A stretch of 64,000 nucleotides of DNA from Candidatus Heimdallarchaeota archaeon LC_3 (GCA_001940645.1 MDVS01000006.1:62001-126000), one strand, 5' to 3'. Shown: positions 17,512 to 26,102, numbered from the stretch's first letter. A program made the numbers and translations. Notes: generated by a model not told the origin, from the sequence alone.

Positions 17512-18384
17512 TCATTTTTCTAATAAACTCACCAATAGATTCCCATCAGGATTAATTCCTTTTCCTATAATACGTAATTTTTGACCTGATTTACTACCTA
17601 CTGGAATTTTAATAATTAGTGATAATAAAGGAAGCCGAATTTTACCACCATCATTTAATAAATTTTGTGGTAATCTGAGTTTTATCTCAATATTGTTCTT
17701 TACAACCTTAATATCAGAATTTTGGGTACCTATTTCAATTGTGATATGATATTTCCCATCAATTTTTAATGTTGTTCCGTTAGCAATTCCTGGGGGAATT
17801 GTTAATCGTTGTATTTTTGGGGAGTTATTGATTTGAAATTCTTTTACTGTTCCTTCTAGAGCTTCTTTCAATGTTATTGGTAAGATATAGTTTGATTGAG
17901 AGCGTTTGATATAATCAATATCTCTCCCATGAATAGAAATTTCGTGATAATCTTCATAGTCGTCATTAAAGAAATCATCTATAAAAAAAGATGAACTTTG
18001 ATAACGATTTCTTCCTGATCTGAATGAATAGGAGTCAAATCCAGGACCAAAGAATTCTCTAAAAATTTCATAAGGATCTATTGTCATTTTGCTTGTATAC
18101 ACAGTTTGATTAGGGCCATACTGACTTGGATGTTGAAAACCTGCATCAAAAGCTGCCCAACCAAATCGGTCATACATTTTGCGCTTTTCAGAATCTGATA
18201 TGATGGAATAAGCCTCTCCTATCTCTTTGAACTTTGTTTCTGCTCTTTTAGGGTCTATTCCTTTTCTTTTAGCCGAATCTGGATGAAATTTCATAGCCAG
18301 CTTGCGATAGGCTTTTTTAATTTCCTTATTACTAGCCTTTGATGTAACCCCTAGTATTTCGTAGCAGTTTTTTTTTTTAGCCAA
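17512..18384 (-). CDS. DnaJ-like co-chaperone without zinc finger (class II / CbpA type)
   Basis: 290 residues from a TTG at 18384 ([13 protein letters not shown]), six nt after GGAG; an ATG 12 nt earlier overlaps that GGAG and is less likely. The J-domain (4-70) has the HPD motif in [11 protein letters not shown] Gly/Phe/Tyr-rich linker (about 80-150) follows, then a single C-terminal peptide-binding region (about 155-290). The Cys-rich zinc finger of canonical DnaJ is absent. An 11-A run sits immediately after the start codon and could allow slippage. Co-directional with clpB (15 nt), so it probably recruits client aggregates for the disaggregase. Confidence 0.85.
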   Translation of the reverse strand: MAKKKNCYEILGVTSKASNKEIKKAYRKLAMKFHPDSAKRKGIDPKRAETKFKEIGEAYSIISDSEKRKMYDRFGWAAFDAGFQHPSQYGPNQTVYTSKMTIDPYEIFREFFGPGFDSYSFRSGRNRYQSSSFFIDDFFNDDYEDYHEISIHGRDIDYIKRSQSNYILPITLKEALEGTVKEFQINNSPKIQRLTIPPGIANGTTLKIDGKYHITIEIGTQNSDIKVVKNNIEIKLRLPQNLLNDGGKIRLPLLSLIIKIPVGSKSGQKLRIIGKGINPDGNLLVSLLEK

Positions 18385-18428
18385 GAAGATCTCCATCCGT
18401 ATTATTAAAATAGTTGTTGAGTGTATTC

Positions 18429-18440
18429 GACTGAACAGTC
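18429..18440. promoter_or_regulatory. Palindrome GACTG-AA-CAGTC upstream of dnaJ-clpB
   Basis: A 12-bp near-perfect palindrome 45 nt upstream of the dnaJ start in the only long gap inside the chaperone cluster. It may be an operator for a separate dnaJ-clpB promoter. No second copy was noticed in the window. Confidence 0.3.
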
Positions 18441-18494
18441 AAGCAAGAAAATTTCTTTGAATTTTATTGAGAGTGTTAGATATAGGAAGTGAGA

Positions 18495-18508
18495 GAGGGT
18501 TTTCCCTC
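18495..18508. repeat. GC-rich hairpin between hsp20 and dnaJ
   Basis: GAGGG-TTTT-CCCTC, extendable by a G-U and a G-C pair, located 20 nt after the last hsp20 stop. It is the most stable hairpin in this AT-rich region and probably marks an RNA processing or attenuation point that sets different levels of the small heat-shock proteins and of DnaJ/ClpB. Confidence 0.4.
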
Positions 18509-18526
18509 CCAATTTTGCAAGGTTAT

Positions 18527-18895
18527 TTAGGTTATTTGCACGTCATACTTCTTTGGAACGTCTTTTTTAATTTTCAAAGTTAAAATTCCATCTTCATATT
18601 TTGCTGTTATTGAATCTGGTTTGATTTTGTGTCTAAAGTAGAATTCTCTTTTATAGGCTATGGAATCATCGTTTTCTTTTGCATCTTTTGTGAAAAATGC
18701 AATAGATCTTTCTGTTGACTTTAATTGGATAAGATCTTTCTTTAAACCAGGAGTTTCAATTTTCAACTCTATCGTATCAGTTTCGTCATCGTAATTGGAA
18801 GCGTAATAAGGAACACGATAGGAATCAGTCTCTTCTTCAGAATATTCTGAAGTTAAATCCATAAATTTTGGAAAAAATTGTCTAACTAATGACAT
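18527..18895 (-). CDS. Hsp20 small heat-shock protein
   Basis: 122 residues from the ATG at 18895, preceded by GGTGAATATT; the in-frame GTG at 18904 is part of that element. It holds a complete alpha-crystallin domain: IELKIETPGLKKDLIQLKST and the terminal DGILTLKIKKD, in which the hydrophobic strand pairs in the dimer. The N-terminal arm (SLVRQFFPKFMDL) is short and amphipathic. It binds unfolding proteins and hands them to DnaJ/ClpB, which are encoded next. A close paralogue lies immediately upstream; both end in KKDVPKKYDV. Confidence 0.85.
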   Translation of the reverse strand: MSLVRQFFPKFMDLTSEYSEEETDSYRVPYYASNYDDETDTIELKIETPGLKKDLIQLKSTERSIAFFTKDAKENDDSIAYKREFYFRHKIKPDSITAKYEDGILTLKIKKDVPKKYDVQIT

Positions 18896-18949
18896 AATAT
18901 TCACCGTTTATTTTGTTTTTATATCTTATTTTATTTTATAGTTTAACGT

Positions 18950-19333
18950 TTAATCGACGTTAACATCGTATTTTTTTGGCACATCTTTTTTGATTGTTAA
19001 TTTCAGTGTTCCATCAGCATAGGAGGCTATTATAGAGTCTCCCTTAATTTTATGATGAAATCTAAAGTGTCTTTTGTATCTTGGAGAAGTTTTATCTTCT
19101 TCATTTACGACAGTAGACAAAGAAAGTGTTTTATCGGAACTAGAAATCTTAATATCTTCTTTTTTAATTCCAGGAAGCTCAACGGTTAAATTAAGCAGAT
19201 CATTTTCTTCATCAAATTCGTAGTAAGATTTTGGTATTCGTGTCAAATCATCTTGTTCGGTACCAGAAAATCCATGTTGGAAATATCTGGGCATAAATGC
19301 TGGTTTACAGTAATTATAGTTGTACATTCTCAT
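18950..19333 (-). CDS. Hsp20 small heat-shock protein
   Basis: 127 residues from the ATG at 19333 after CTGTGAATATT, the same leader as the next gene. The alpha-crystallin core (about 35-125) has LTVELPGIKKEDIKISS and DGTLKLTIKKD. The N-terminus is Tyr/Phe/Met-rich (MYNYNYCKPAFMPRYFQHGF), a flexible substrate-binding arm. The C-terminal ends of this and the 18895 gene product are nearly identical, showing a recent tandem duplication. Cytoplasmic. Confidence 0.85.
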   Translation of the reverse strand: MRMYNYNYCKPAFMPRYFQHGFSGTEQDDLTRIPKSYYEFDEENDLLNLTVELPGIKKEDIKISSSDKTLSLSTVVNEEDKTSPRYKRHFRFHHKIKGDSIIASYADGTLKLTIKKDVPKKYDVNVD

Positions 19334-19354
19334 AATATTCACAGTATATTAAAT

Positions 19355-19936
19355 TTAATTAACTTTAACTTTAAATCCTGAATCATTATTTTCTTTATTT
19401 GCAATATCGATGCGAATTTCTAAAACACCATTATTATAAGTTGCCTTAATTGATTTCGGATCAATTTCAACATCGAGTGGTATGAATTTTGCAAAATTTC
19501 TTGCTGATAGTTTCAAACCATCACGCTTAGCTTTTAAATCAATATCTTCTTTTTTAATTCCCGGTAACTCAGCTAGAATTCTGATTTTATCCTCTTCTTC
19601 AATGATGTCAATGAAAGGTTCTCGGATGTGATTATTCTCTAAACCTGATTCTATATTTGCTGTCTTACCTCCACCTACTAGATTTAATCCTCCGGGTGGA
19701 TTTATATTACCCCACATTTTTGTTTGTGGAACTCCATCTGGGCCTATAAAACTTGAAAAACCCCAAAACATTCTCCCAAGCTCTTTCAATTTTTCTTGAG
19801 CTTCGGGTTCATTCAACCAATCCATTTCTGGAAATGTTGGAAAATCACCAGATTGAAAGAATTCTTCAAAGGATTCAATAAAATTATTGAAAAAGTCTTT
19901 ACGATTATTTTTTTTGTTATTACTTTCTTCAGACAT
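19355..19936 (-). CDS. Hsp20-family protein with long acidic N-terminal region
   Basis: 193 residues, ATG after GGTGATAATTC. The alpha-crystallin domain occupies about 105-190 (IRILAELPGIKKEDIDLKAK ... NNGVLEIRIDI). The first 100 residues (NNRKDFFNNFIESFEEFFQSG, then a Gly/Pro stretch) resemble archaeal 'Hsp20' proteins of the ArsA/gas-vesicle H-like type. It is the first gene of the five-gene chaperone cluster and lies directly behind the repeat-rich promoter at 19980-20038. Confidence 0.82.
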   Translation of the reverse strand: MSEESNNKKNNRKDFFNNFIESFEEFFQSGDFPTFPEMDWLNEPEAQEKLKELGRMFWGFSSFIGPDGVPQTKMWGNINPPGGLNLVGGGKTANIESGLENNHIREPFIDIIEEEDKIRILAELPGIKKEDIDLKAKRDGLKLSARNFAKFIPLDVEIDPKSIKATYNNGVLEIRIDIANKENNDSGFKVKVN

Positions 19937-19979
19937 GAATTATCACCTTTTTGATTGAGAGATCAAATTATTTAACAAT

Positions 19980-20038
19980 TATACTATTAGTATATTTGAG
20001 TATTTAAACATTCTCGTATTAACTAAAAGTATATTTGA
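19980..20038 (-). promoter_or_regulatory. Chaperone-cluster promoter with palindrome and repeated element
   Basis: AGTATATTTGA occurs twice (19989-19999 and 20028-20038), 39 bp apart in the same orientation, flanking a TATA-like TTTAAATA (complement of about 20001-20008). The inner copy is fused to the perfect palindrome TATACTA-T-TAGTATA (19980-19994), which covers the expected transcription start. A heat-shock repressor acting like the archaeal Phr protein would fit, but no candidate gene is adjacent. From here to 20248 the DNA is AT-rich and holds no gene. Confidence 0.5.
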
Positions 20039-20248
20039 TTGATTATTACTTAAAAAGTGAATTAAAGGTTAAAATTTTCCTAGTAGAGCAAATAAAGCTA
20101 TTTTTAAACATAAAAATTTAAATAAAGTTAATTAATATAATTATAATTAGAAACGTTAACCAAAAAAATCAATAAAAAATAAATTTCAACTATCAAGACT
20201 TTCTTTGAATATCCAAGCAGCTTATTATTACATGGACCCAGGATTAGC

Positions 20249-21199
20249 TTAAGGTTTTGAAGATTTCCAAATACCTATAATCATTGCTATTAGAATTAGA
20301 AATCCTCCTATTATCACTGATGTTCCATAAAATACTCCTAAAAATAATACATCTATAAGCAGTGGTATTAGAACTTGCATTAATAGTAGTAATGTTACAA
20401 TATTAGCTGAAATGTATTTTATTGCAATAAAATATCCAATAAAAGGAATTATTGTTGAAATTATTGCTAACAAAATTATCCAGAACCATGAACTTTGAGG
20501 AATTGATTCAAAAGATGAGAAACTGAACGTGAATGTTGTAGCAAATAATGCTACTAATAATGTTACAACATAAAATACTGTTAGTGGATTATTATCAGGA
20601 TTAATTTGTCTCATGTACTTTGATGACGCCAACAAGTAGAATGAGTAAAAGAATGCAGACCATAATAATATAATCATTCCAAAATTGATATTTGTAAATA
20701 AACTGGCTATATTACCATTAGACGCTATTAATACTACTCCAATTAAAGCACCAATCGTTCCAATGAATTGAAAAGAAGTAAACTTCTCATTTAAGAATTT
20801 GATTGCAAGTATTGGGACTATTACAACAAACAACAATGAAATTAATGTTCCCAATCCTGCAGAAACCGTTTCTAATCCAATGTATTGAAAGGTGAGTCCT
20901 AAAGTTTCGAATAAAGCAATAGACCATATCCATTTATTTTTCAATAAATTTATTAAATTTTTTTGGTTAACAAATAAGATAATGGGAGTAATCAAAATAG
21001 TAGAAGTTAAGAATCTTAAGGATAAAAACGGAAGAGACGTAATATTCTTTAATCCCAAGGAGATAAACGTTCCTGATAATCCCCATCCTATAATTGCTAA
21101 AATTAGTGCTATAAATGAAAAAATGACTGGATCATTATGTTTTTTTAAAATAAAATCTAATTTAATTTGTTTAGATTGAATGGTTTTTGTTCTGATCAT
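20249..21199 (-). CDS. EamA/DMT-superfamily transporter
   Basis: 316 residues, ten transmembrane helices in two EamA repeats (about 30-160 and 172-312). The first repeat has the typical WGLSGTFISLGL helix 1 and LGTLISLLFVVIVPILA helix 4. Family members export amino acids or other metabolites or import nucleotide-like compounds; the substrate cannot be told. The ATG at 21199 lacks a clear Shine-Dalgarno element. It is divergent from the Bat-type regulator, with a strong palindrome between them, which suggests that the regulator controls it. Confidence 0.82.
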   Translation of the reverse strand: MIRTKTIQSKQIKLDFILKKHNDPVIFSFIALILAIIGWGLSGTFISLGLKNITSLPFLSLRFLTSTILITPIILFVNQKNLINLLKNKWIWSIALFETLGLTFQYIGLETVSAGLGTLISLLFVVIVPILAIKFLNEKFTSFQFIGTIGALIGVVLIASNGNIASLFTNINFGMIILLWSAFFYSFYLLASSKYMRQINPDNNPLTVFYVVTLLVALFATTFTFSFSSFESIPQSSWFWIILLAIISTIIPFIGYFIAIKYISANIVTLLLLMQVLIPLLIDVLFLGVFYGTSVIIGGFLILIAMIIGIWKSSKP

Positions 21200-21242
21200 A
21201 TTTGAGCTATTAGAAATTGAATTCTTCTCTTTTACTTGGTCT

Positions 21243-21276
21243 CCTAGGCAACTATTTATTGAGTTGCCTAGGCAAC
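21243..21276. promoter_or_regulatory. Palindromic operator between transporter and Bat-type regulator
   Basis: GTTGCCTAGGCAAC (21263-21276) is a perfect 14-bp palindrome. A further half-site CTAGGCAAC lies at 21244-21252, so CCTAGGCAAC and GTTGCCTAGG also form a 10-bp inverted repeat with a 10-bp spacer (21243-21272). It is GC-rich within a very AT-rich gap, 44 nt from the transporter start and 39 nt from the regulator start. It is most likely the binding site of the adjacent regulator. Confidence 0.6.
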
Positions 21277-21314
21277 AAGTGAAAATATTAATACTCTTAA
21301 ATTATAATAATTTT

Positions 21315-22037
21315 ATGGTTTTTGAGTTATCAGTTAAGTTACAGCATAATTGTATTTATTTAGATTATTCTGAAGCTTTTGGCAACAAACAAATTTATCA
21401 CTACTGTTCTAAGTTTAATGATTATCTTATTGTTCCAGGAAGATTAAATGATGAGCAAAAATTGTTTACTGAGTTTGTTTTTGGAAAATTTGATAATTTA
21501 CGATTTAAACAAATTGGAGCACCATCCGAATATACCTACGTTATGTTTGATTGTAAATGTGACGAATTAGAAAGTAATTATATAACACCTAAGATTAGGA
21601 AACTTAAAGGTATCCCAATTTTTCCTCATGTTTATCAAAATGGTTGGGAATACTATAAAATTTTTTGTAAAACTAAAGAAATAGCAAATGACATAGTTAG
21701 TATGCTAGAAAATGAAAATAGATTTAAAATGATAAGCTTATCTGATTTAGGAGATGATTTGTTAATTACTCAATCCGCTATTCTTAATCAACTAATAACT
21801 GAACTTACTCCAAAGCAATTAGAGGTTTTAACTTCAGCTTTTGAAAAAGGTTATTATAATATTCCTCGAAGTATACGAACTATAGATATTGCAGAAAAAA
21901 TGGGTAAAACTCGATATGCTGTTGATAAAAGTTTACGCTCAGCTGAAAATAAAATTATTAACTATATTATGCCCTTTTTGTATTTACATCAATCAAATGT
22001 AAATATTAAACCTGCATTATTAGATAAATTTCCTTAA
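21315..22037 (+). CDS. Bat-type (HTH_10) transcriptional regulator
   Basis: 240 residues from the ATG at 21315. A longer frame from 21180 would read through the palindrome and is rejected. The C-terminal 60 residues are the bacterio-opsin-activator HTH: LTPKQLEVLTSAFEKGYYNI and IDIAEKMGKTRYAVDKSLRS, followed by AENKII. The N-terminal 170 residues form the matching sensory half with several Cys (FDCKCDELE, KIFCKTKE) that might bind a metal or sense redox state. This regulator class is almost exclusively archaeal. It is divergent from the EamA transporter and probably controls it. Confidence 0.8.
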   Translation: MVFELSVKLQHNCIYLDYSEAFGNKQIYHYCSKFNDYLIVPGRLNDEQKLFTEFVFGKFDNLRFKQIGAPSEYTYVMFDCKCDELESNYITPKIRKLKGIPIFPHVYQNGWEYYKIFCKTKEIANDIVSMLENENRFKMISLSDLGDDLLITQSAILNQLITELTPKQLEVLTSAFEKGYYNIPRSIRTIDIAEKMGKTRYAVDKSLRSAENKIINYIMPFLYLHQSNVNIKPALLDKFP

Positions 22038-22176
22038 AACTATTTTTTATTGGATTAAACTTCCAAGAATATTTACTTTCATTTCAGCTTTTGAGTAATA
22101 TTGTTTATTATCGATTCAGGATTTAGTTCATAACTCGTATCTTTTGGTAGATTATGTCAAAAGGATTCAATAATCT

Positions 22177-22671
22177 TTATTTTATTTGATCAGCTATAGA
22201 CCAAATTTCATCGTTTAGATAACTGATGGTTTTTAATACTTCTCCTCTATCAGGCATTTTTATGCTAGAATATATAACTTCCCCAATCGATAAAACATTT
22301 CCCATTGGATTCACTACTTGTACCACTTGATTTTTCTGAAAAATATCAAATTTTGTTATTCCTGGTCTAAAAAGGTTTGCTCCATTTAACAAAAATTTTG
22401 TTGCATCTGTATCTGTCCATATTTTAGGGAGAATATCTGGGCACTTTCTTAATGTTTGTAGTGATGGGAGAATTTCGTTATTTTTTACTCTAATAATTAA
22501 TAATGGTTCTCTTGCTTCGTCATCAAAGATTAATTCAATATCATCAGAGAATTTAATTAGAAAAAGATATTTTCTCGATTGGAGATAGGCTAAAAACTCT
22601 TCCTTAAATGTTTCTCTTGCCTTTTTTACTGTTTGTTTCCAACGTTTTTTAGATAACTCTTCTTTCTTCAT
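22177..22671 (-). CDS. PUA-domain RNA-binding protein
   Basis: 164 residues. The middle/C-terminal part (about 80-150) has the PUA signature: TDATKFLLNGANLFRPGI, then DQVV-like NQVVQVVNPMGNVLSIGEV. This is close to the archaeal MCT-1/Tma20-like group (GA.KF.L.GA.VM.PGI). The N-terminus is basic and helical and precedes a small pre-PUA region. It starts 9 nt after the stop of the aCPSF1-like gene and is therefore in the same operon, suggesting an RNA 3'-end or translation-linked role for both. Confidence 0.7.
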   Translation of the reverse strand: MKKEELSKKRWKQTVKKARETFKEEFLAYLQSRKYLFLIKFSDDIELIFDDEAREPLLIIRVKNNEILPSLQTLRKCPDILPKIWTDTDATKFLLNGANLFRPGITKFDIFQKNQVVQVVNPMGNVLSIGEVIYSSIKMPDRGEVLKTISYLNDEIWSIADQIK

Positions 22672-22680
22672 TTTCTCTAG

Positions 22681-24600
22681 TTATCCTAATCTAATTGATT
22701 CAAGGTTCTGTAAAACACCAGTTTGTAGACGTAAACGTGATGAAATTGCTTCAGCAAGGGAAGTTGATTTCTGATATCGTCCGTGTACAAACAATACACG
22801 TTTCGGTCTTGGAATTACTTTTCTAACATAGGAAATAAGTTGATTTCGATCTGAGTGTCCAGAAAAGCCTTCAAGAACCTTTATTTGAAGATTAATAGCT
22901 GTCATTTGCATTTTTCCTCGGCTAAAGTATCTTAACTCTCTTGCTCCCTGAACTACTCTTTTTCCTAGTGTTTTGTCGCTATTATCTGGTAACTTGGTAA
23001 AAATAATTGTATTTTTTGGATCAGGGGCTAAAGCGTGGAAATACTCTACAGCAGGACCTGAAGTCAACATTTCATTGGGTGCAAGAATTATAGCTGGTCC
23101 TTTTTCTAGAATACTCTTTCGTTTTGAACGGTCAATTAACTTAAACCATTCACTTTGAAACGGATTTTGTCCTGCTGAAAAGATTGCATTCTGCAATTCT
23201 GGAGCTAAATATTCTGGAAAAGTACAATATATTGCACTTGCTTCATGTATATTGCTGTCTAGATATATTGGTATATTTGGAAGTCTATTTTGATTAATAG
23301 CGCTATCTATTGTTACCATTAGTTCCTGAACAATACCTACTGCTAAACATGGGATTAGTACTTTTCCTCCTCGATGAATCGTTTTATTTAATGTCTCTAT
23401 TAGCATTCTTTCAGCTTCTCGCTTAGATGGAAGGATATCTCTGGAAGCTCCATAAGTACTCTCCATAATTAACGTTTCTAAACGTGGAAATTTAGCATTC
23501 GCTGGAGCTAATAGTCTGCTTTTAGCAAATTTAAAATCATTAGCAATAACAATGTTATTTTTTCCATCTCCAACGTGTAGATGAATAATACTGGATCCTA
23601 AAATATGGCCAGCTGGACTAAGTGTCATTCGTATATCTGGAGCAATATCTGTTACTTCTCCAAAACGTCGGGGTATAGAATGTATAATTGAAGTTACAAT
23701 ATCACGTTCTGAGTAAGGGACTAAATATTCCATTTGGGTTGCATTTGAAATGTAATCTCTTTGTAACATGGTCATTAATGATAATGTAGCGTCATTACAA
23801 TAAACTGGTCCTCCGTAACCATATTTATAAAGAAATGGCACGAATCCTGAATGTGCAAGATGGGCATGACTTACGATTACTGCATCAAGTGTTTCAATAT
23901 CAAATTCTGGTGTATCAAGGAAAGGAAACACTTCTCCAGGCTCACTTGTTCCTATTGCAGCCCCACAATCAACTAAAACTTTACTTTCTTTAGTTTCAAA
24001 TAGCAAACAAGATCTACCAACTTCACTGGATCCACCAAGAGGGGTTAATCTTACATATTCGCTGTCAGGAAATAATAATGGCCTGTGAATACGCTTTCCA
24101 ATTTCACGTAAAGCCTTTCTTCTTCTGACAGTTTCTTTTTGATAAATATTTCTTATGGATGAAATAACACCTGATTTCAAAGGCAAAGTACGGACTACAA
24201 TTGGACGCCAATAAACAGTTTTGGTAATTTTCCTGAGTATATTACCCGATGAACCAATTACAACTCCAGGTTTTTTTGCTTCGATTAAAACTTCACCTAA
24301 AATTGAATCAAATTCCATGTTAGAAATTTCAGCATCTTCTGGAACTATTTCTCTAATTAATTTTTCAGCTTCTTCTACGGGTAAACGAACTTTTACATCC
24401 GATCTAATAACTATTCTTTTACGGAGTTGTTTAGCTAAATTTTTTATTGTTCCTCCACTTTCAAGTAGCATATCTGGTGTTTTACTGTATAATACCAAGA
24501 ATGGTCCTTCAAAACTTATGTCTGATATTTTTGCATCAGGAGGTAATAATTCGTCAAGATTTTTACGTAATTGATTTTCAACATCGTCCATGTAACTCAT
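22681..24600 (-). CDS. aCPSF1/FttA-like KH-beta-CASP protein with altered metal motif
   Basis: 639 residues with the archaeal aCPSF1 architecture: two KH-like regions (1-145, GxxG as GSSG at 116-119), a metallo-beta-lactamase domain (about 180-390, 575-639) and a beta-CASP insert (about 390-570). aCPSF1/FttA cleaves nascent RNA after U-tracts and terminates transcription. Kept: LVDCGAAIG, AGHILGSS, NDFKF, LIMESTYG, LTSGPAVEYF, GFSGHSDR and FVHG. However, motif 2 reads HAHLAH (245-250) where the family has HxHxDH, so the metal-binding Asp is Ala249. Either this is a catalytically impaired, CPSF100-like paralogue or another residue compensates. The start has AAAGGAAA upstream; operon with the PUA protein. 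Confidence 0.85.
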   Translation of the reverse strand: MSYMDDVENQLRKNLDELLPPDAKISDISFEGPFLVLYSKTPDMLLESGGTIKNLAKQLRKRIVIRSDVKVRLPVEEAEKLIREIVPEDAEISNMEFDSILGEVLIEAKKPGVVIGSSGNILRKITKTVYWRPIVVRTLPLKSGVISSIRNIYQKETVRRRKALREIGKRIHRPLLFPDSEYVRLTPLGGSSEVGRSCLLFETKESKVLVDCGAAIGTSEPGEVFPFLDTPEFDIETLDAVIVSHAHLAHSGFVPFLYKYGYGGPVYCNDATLSLMTMLQRDYISNATQMEYLVPYSERDIVTSIIHSIPRRFGEVTDIAPDIRMTLSPAGHILGSSIIHLHVGDGKNNIVIANDFKFAKSRLLAPANAKFPRLETLIMESTYGASRDILPSKREAERMLIETLNKTIHRGGKVLIPCLAVGIVQELMVTIDSAINQNRLPNIPIYLDSNIHEASAIYCTFPEYLAPELQNAIFSAGQNPFQSEWFKLIDRSKRKSILEKGPAIILAPNEMLTSGPAVEYFHALAPDPKNTIIFTKLPDNSDKTLGKRVVQGARELRYFSRGKMQMTAINLQIKVLEGFSGHSDRNQLISYVRKVIPRPKRVLFVHGRYQKSTSLAEAISSRLRLQTGVLQNLESIRLG

Positions 24601-25001
24601 GAGAGCATTTCCTTTTAATTTAATTCCTGAATAAGTCTTAAAACCAATTTTTTTCCTTAAATGATTTATTATTTTACTTTCTGTCTAAATAGGTTGATTA
24701 ATTGTCTGTCAATACGAAGAATTATGAGTATTGCTTAAAAATCATTAGAAATTTTAATGATTGCTTTAATAATGATTTATCAAGAAAATAAAACAGATAT
24801 ATATTATCTAATTGTAAAAATATTGAAAATAAAACCCTTGAATTTGATTTTTTCAAAAATAACTTATAATTAGTTAAAAAATCTCTGAAAATATCAAAGA
24901 GTTATAAAATTATAAATCTTTATTATTTGGATAAGTTTGTTTGACAATTTTACGTACTTGAAAATTTTTGAATAAATTTTAAAAATCAGGATTGCTCCAA
25001 T
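24601..25001. other. AT-rich divergent promoter region
   Basis: This 401-nt region separates the aCPSF1-like gene (minus) and the dehydrogenase (plus). It contains an inverted repeat AATCATTA/TAATGATT around 24740-24765 and many TATA-like stretches. No coding frame of note and no convincing RNA structure. Confidence 0.35.
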
Positions 25002-26102
25002 TTGTTTTCAAAAAAATTATTGGAATCAGAGGTTAGTAGACATATCACATTAGGAAAAAATGCTCTATATGATTTACCAGAAATTCTTACTAATTTACGG
25101 ACCGGTAAGAAGAATTTAATTATTACACAAGATTCCAGATATTTGACAGATGAATACTTGCCTGAGATTAGTCAAAGATTGGAACAAGCTGATTTTAAAA
25201 TAGAATCTATTGTGGTTAAAAAACCTAGGGAAGATTTGGATCAATATCTAGAAACCATTAAAGATTTTTCACCTAAAAATCTAATTCTCTTAGGTGATGC
25301 AACTACTATTGATTATGGTAAATTTTTGCTGAAAACTGTTGATCAAAACCAAAGAGAATCAATTGAATGGATTTCTATACCATCAACCCCAGAAAGTGAT
25401 TCAGTTTGTTCACCTTTTATATTTCTTGATCAAAATGATCAAGGGGAACAATTTTTGGGTCAAGTTTCAACCCCTTTGGCAGTTGTTGCTGACACCAGTC
25501 TAATCACTCAAGCACCTGAAAAACTACTTTCTGCTGGTATAGGAGATTTGTTAAGCCGTCAAACATCAATTTGGGATTGGAAACTAGCAAATAGATTGAG
25601 AGGAGAACCAATTAGTGATTTCGTAGTAGCTGTATCAAGTGAAACCATAGATATTCTTAAAAGACAATTACAAGGAATGGCTTCTGAACATGAAGAAGCT
25701 ACTCCTGTCATAATGAAAGCTTTACTTATAGCAGGATTTTTAACAGGATTTGCTGCGGATCTTCGATCATGTTATGGATCGGAACACATGTTTGCCCAAG
25801 CATTAGACGCTCAAGAACCAGGTAAATCTTCACATGGAGAACGCGTCGGATTAGGCACAATTATGATGGCTTCCATTCAGGGTCAAGACTGGCGAAAGAT
25901 TAAAGAGTCTTTAGACCAATTCAATCTTCCAACAACAGCATCTAATGTCAGTTACAAAACAAGTTCAATAATAAAAGCTCTTATAAACGCAGTTGATTTT
26001 CCTAAAGGCCAACAATTTTATACCATACTTGGGCCAGGATTGACGGAAGAAGCAGCTTGGACACTTGCTTACAGAACTGGTATAATTGGAGAAAGATTGT
26101 AA
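25002..26102 (+). CDS. Divergent sn-glycerol-1-phosphate dehydrogenase-like protein
   Basis: 366 residues, TTG start (no ATG nearby). The C-terminal half matches G1P dehydrogenase (EgsA/AraM): Zn ligands Asp182 in AGIGDLLS, His262 in GSEHMFAQALD and His278 in SSHGERVGLG, plus IWDWKLANR. In the N-terminal half the GGGKVID dinucleotide loop is replaced by GDATTID (98-104). The ASHDGIASP substrate/cofactor loop reads ESDSVCSP, with one residue missing. EgsA makes the archaeal glycerophosphate backbone; this copy may use another cofactor or substrate, or be the only, divergent enzyme. Not in an operon. Confidence 0.7.
   Translation: MFSKKLLESEVSRHITLGKNALYDLPEILTNLRTGKKNLIITQDSRYLTDEYLPEISQRLEQADFKIESIVVKKPREDLDQYLETIKDFSPKNLILLGDATTIDYGKFLLKTVDQNQRESIEWISIPSTPESDSVCSPFIFLDQNDQGEQFLGQVSTPLAVVADTSLITQAPEKLLSAGIGDLLSRQTSIWDWKLANRLRGEPISDFVVAVSSETIDILKRQLQGMASEHEEATPVIMKALLIAGFLTGFAADLRSCYGSEHMFAQALDAQEPGKSSHGERVGLGTIMMASIQGQDWRKIKESLDQFNLPTTASNVSYKTSSIIKALINAVDFPKGQQFYTILGPGLTEEAAWTLAYRTGIIGERL

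Noticed and set aside
18371..18384. Programmed frameshift at the 11-A run after the dnaJ start
   Set aside because: The run is present, but no alternative-frame product or pairing structure supports regulated slippage.
21180..21314. N-terminal extension of the Bat-type regulator from 21180
   Set aside because: It would translate straight through the palindrome and overlap the start of the divergent transporter; the ATG at 21315 begins the family-like sequence.
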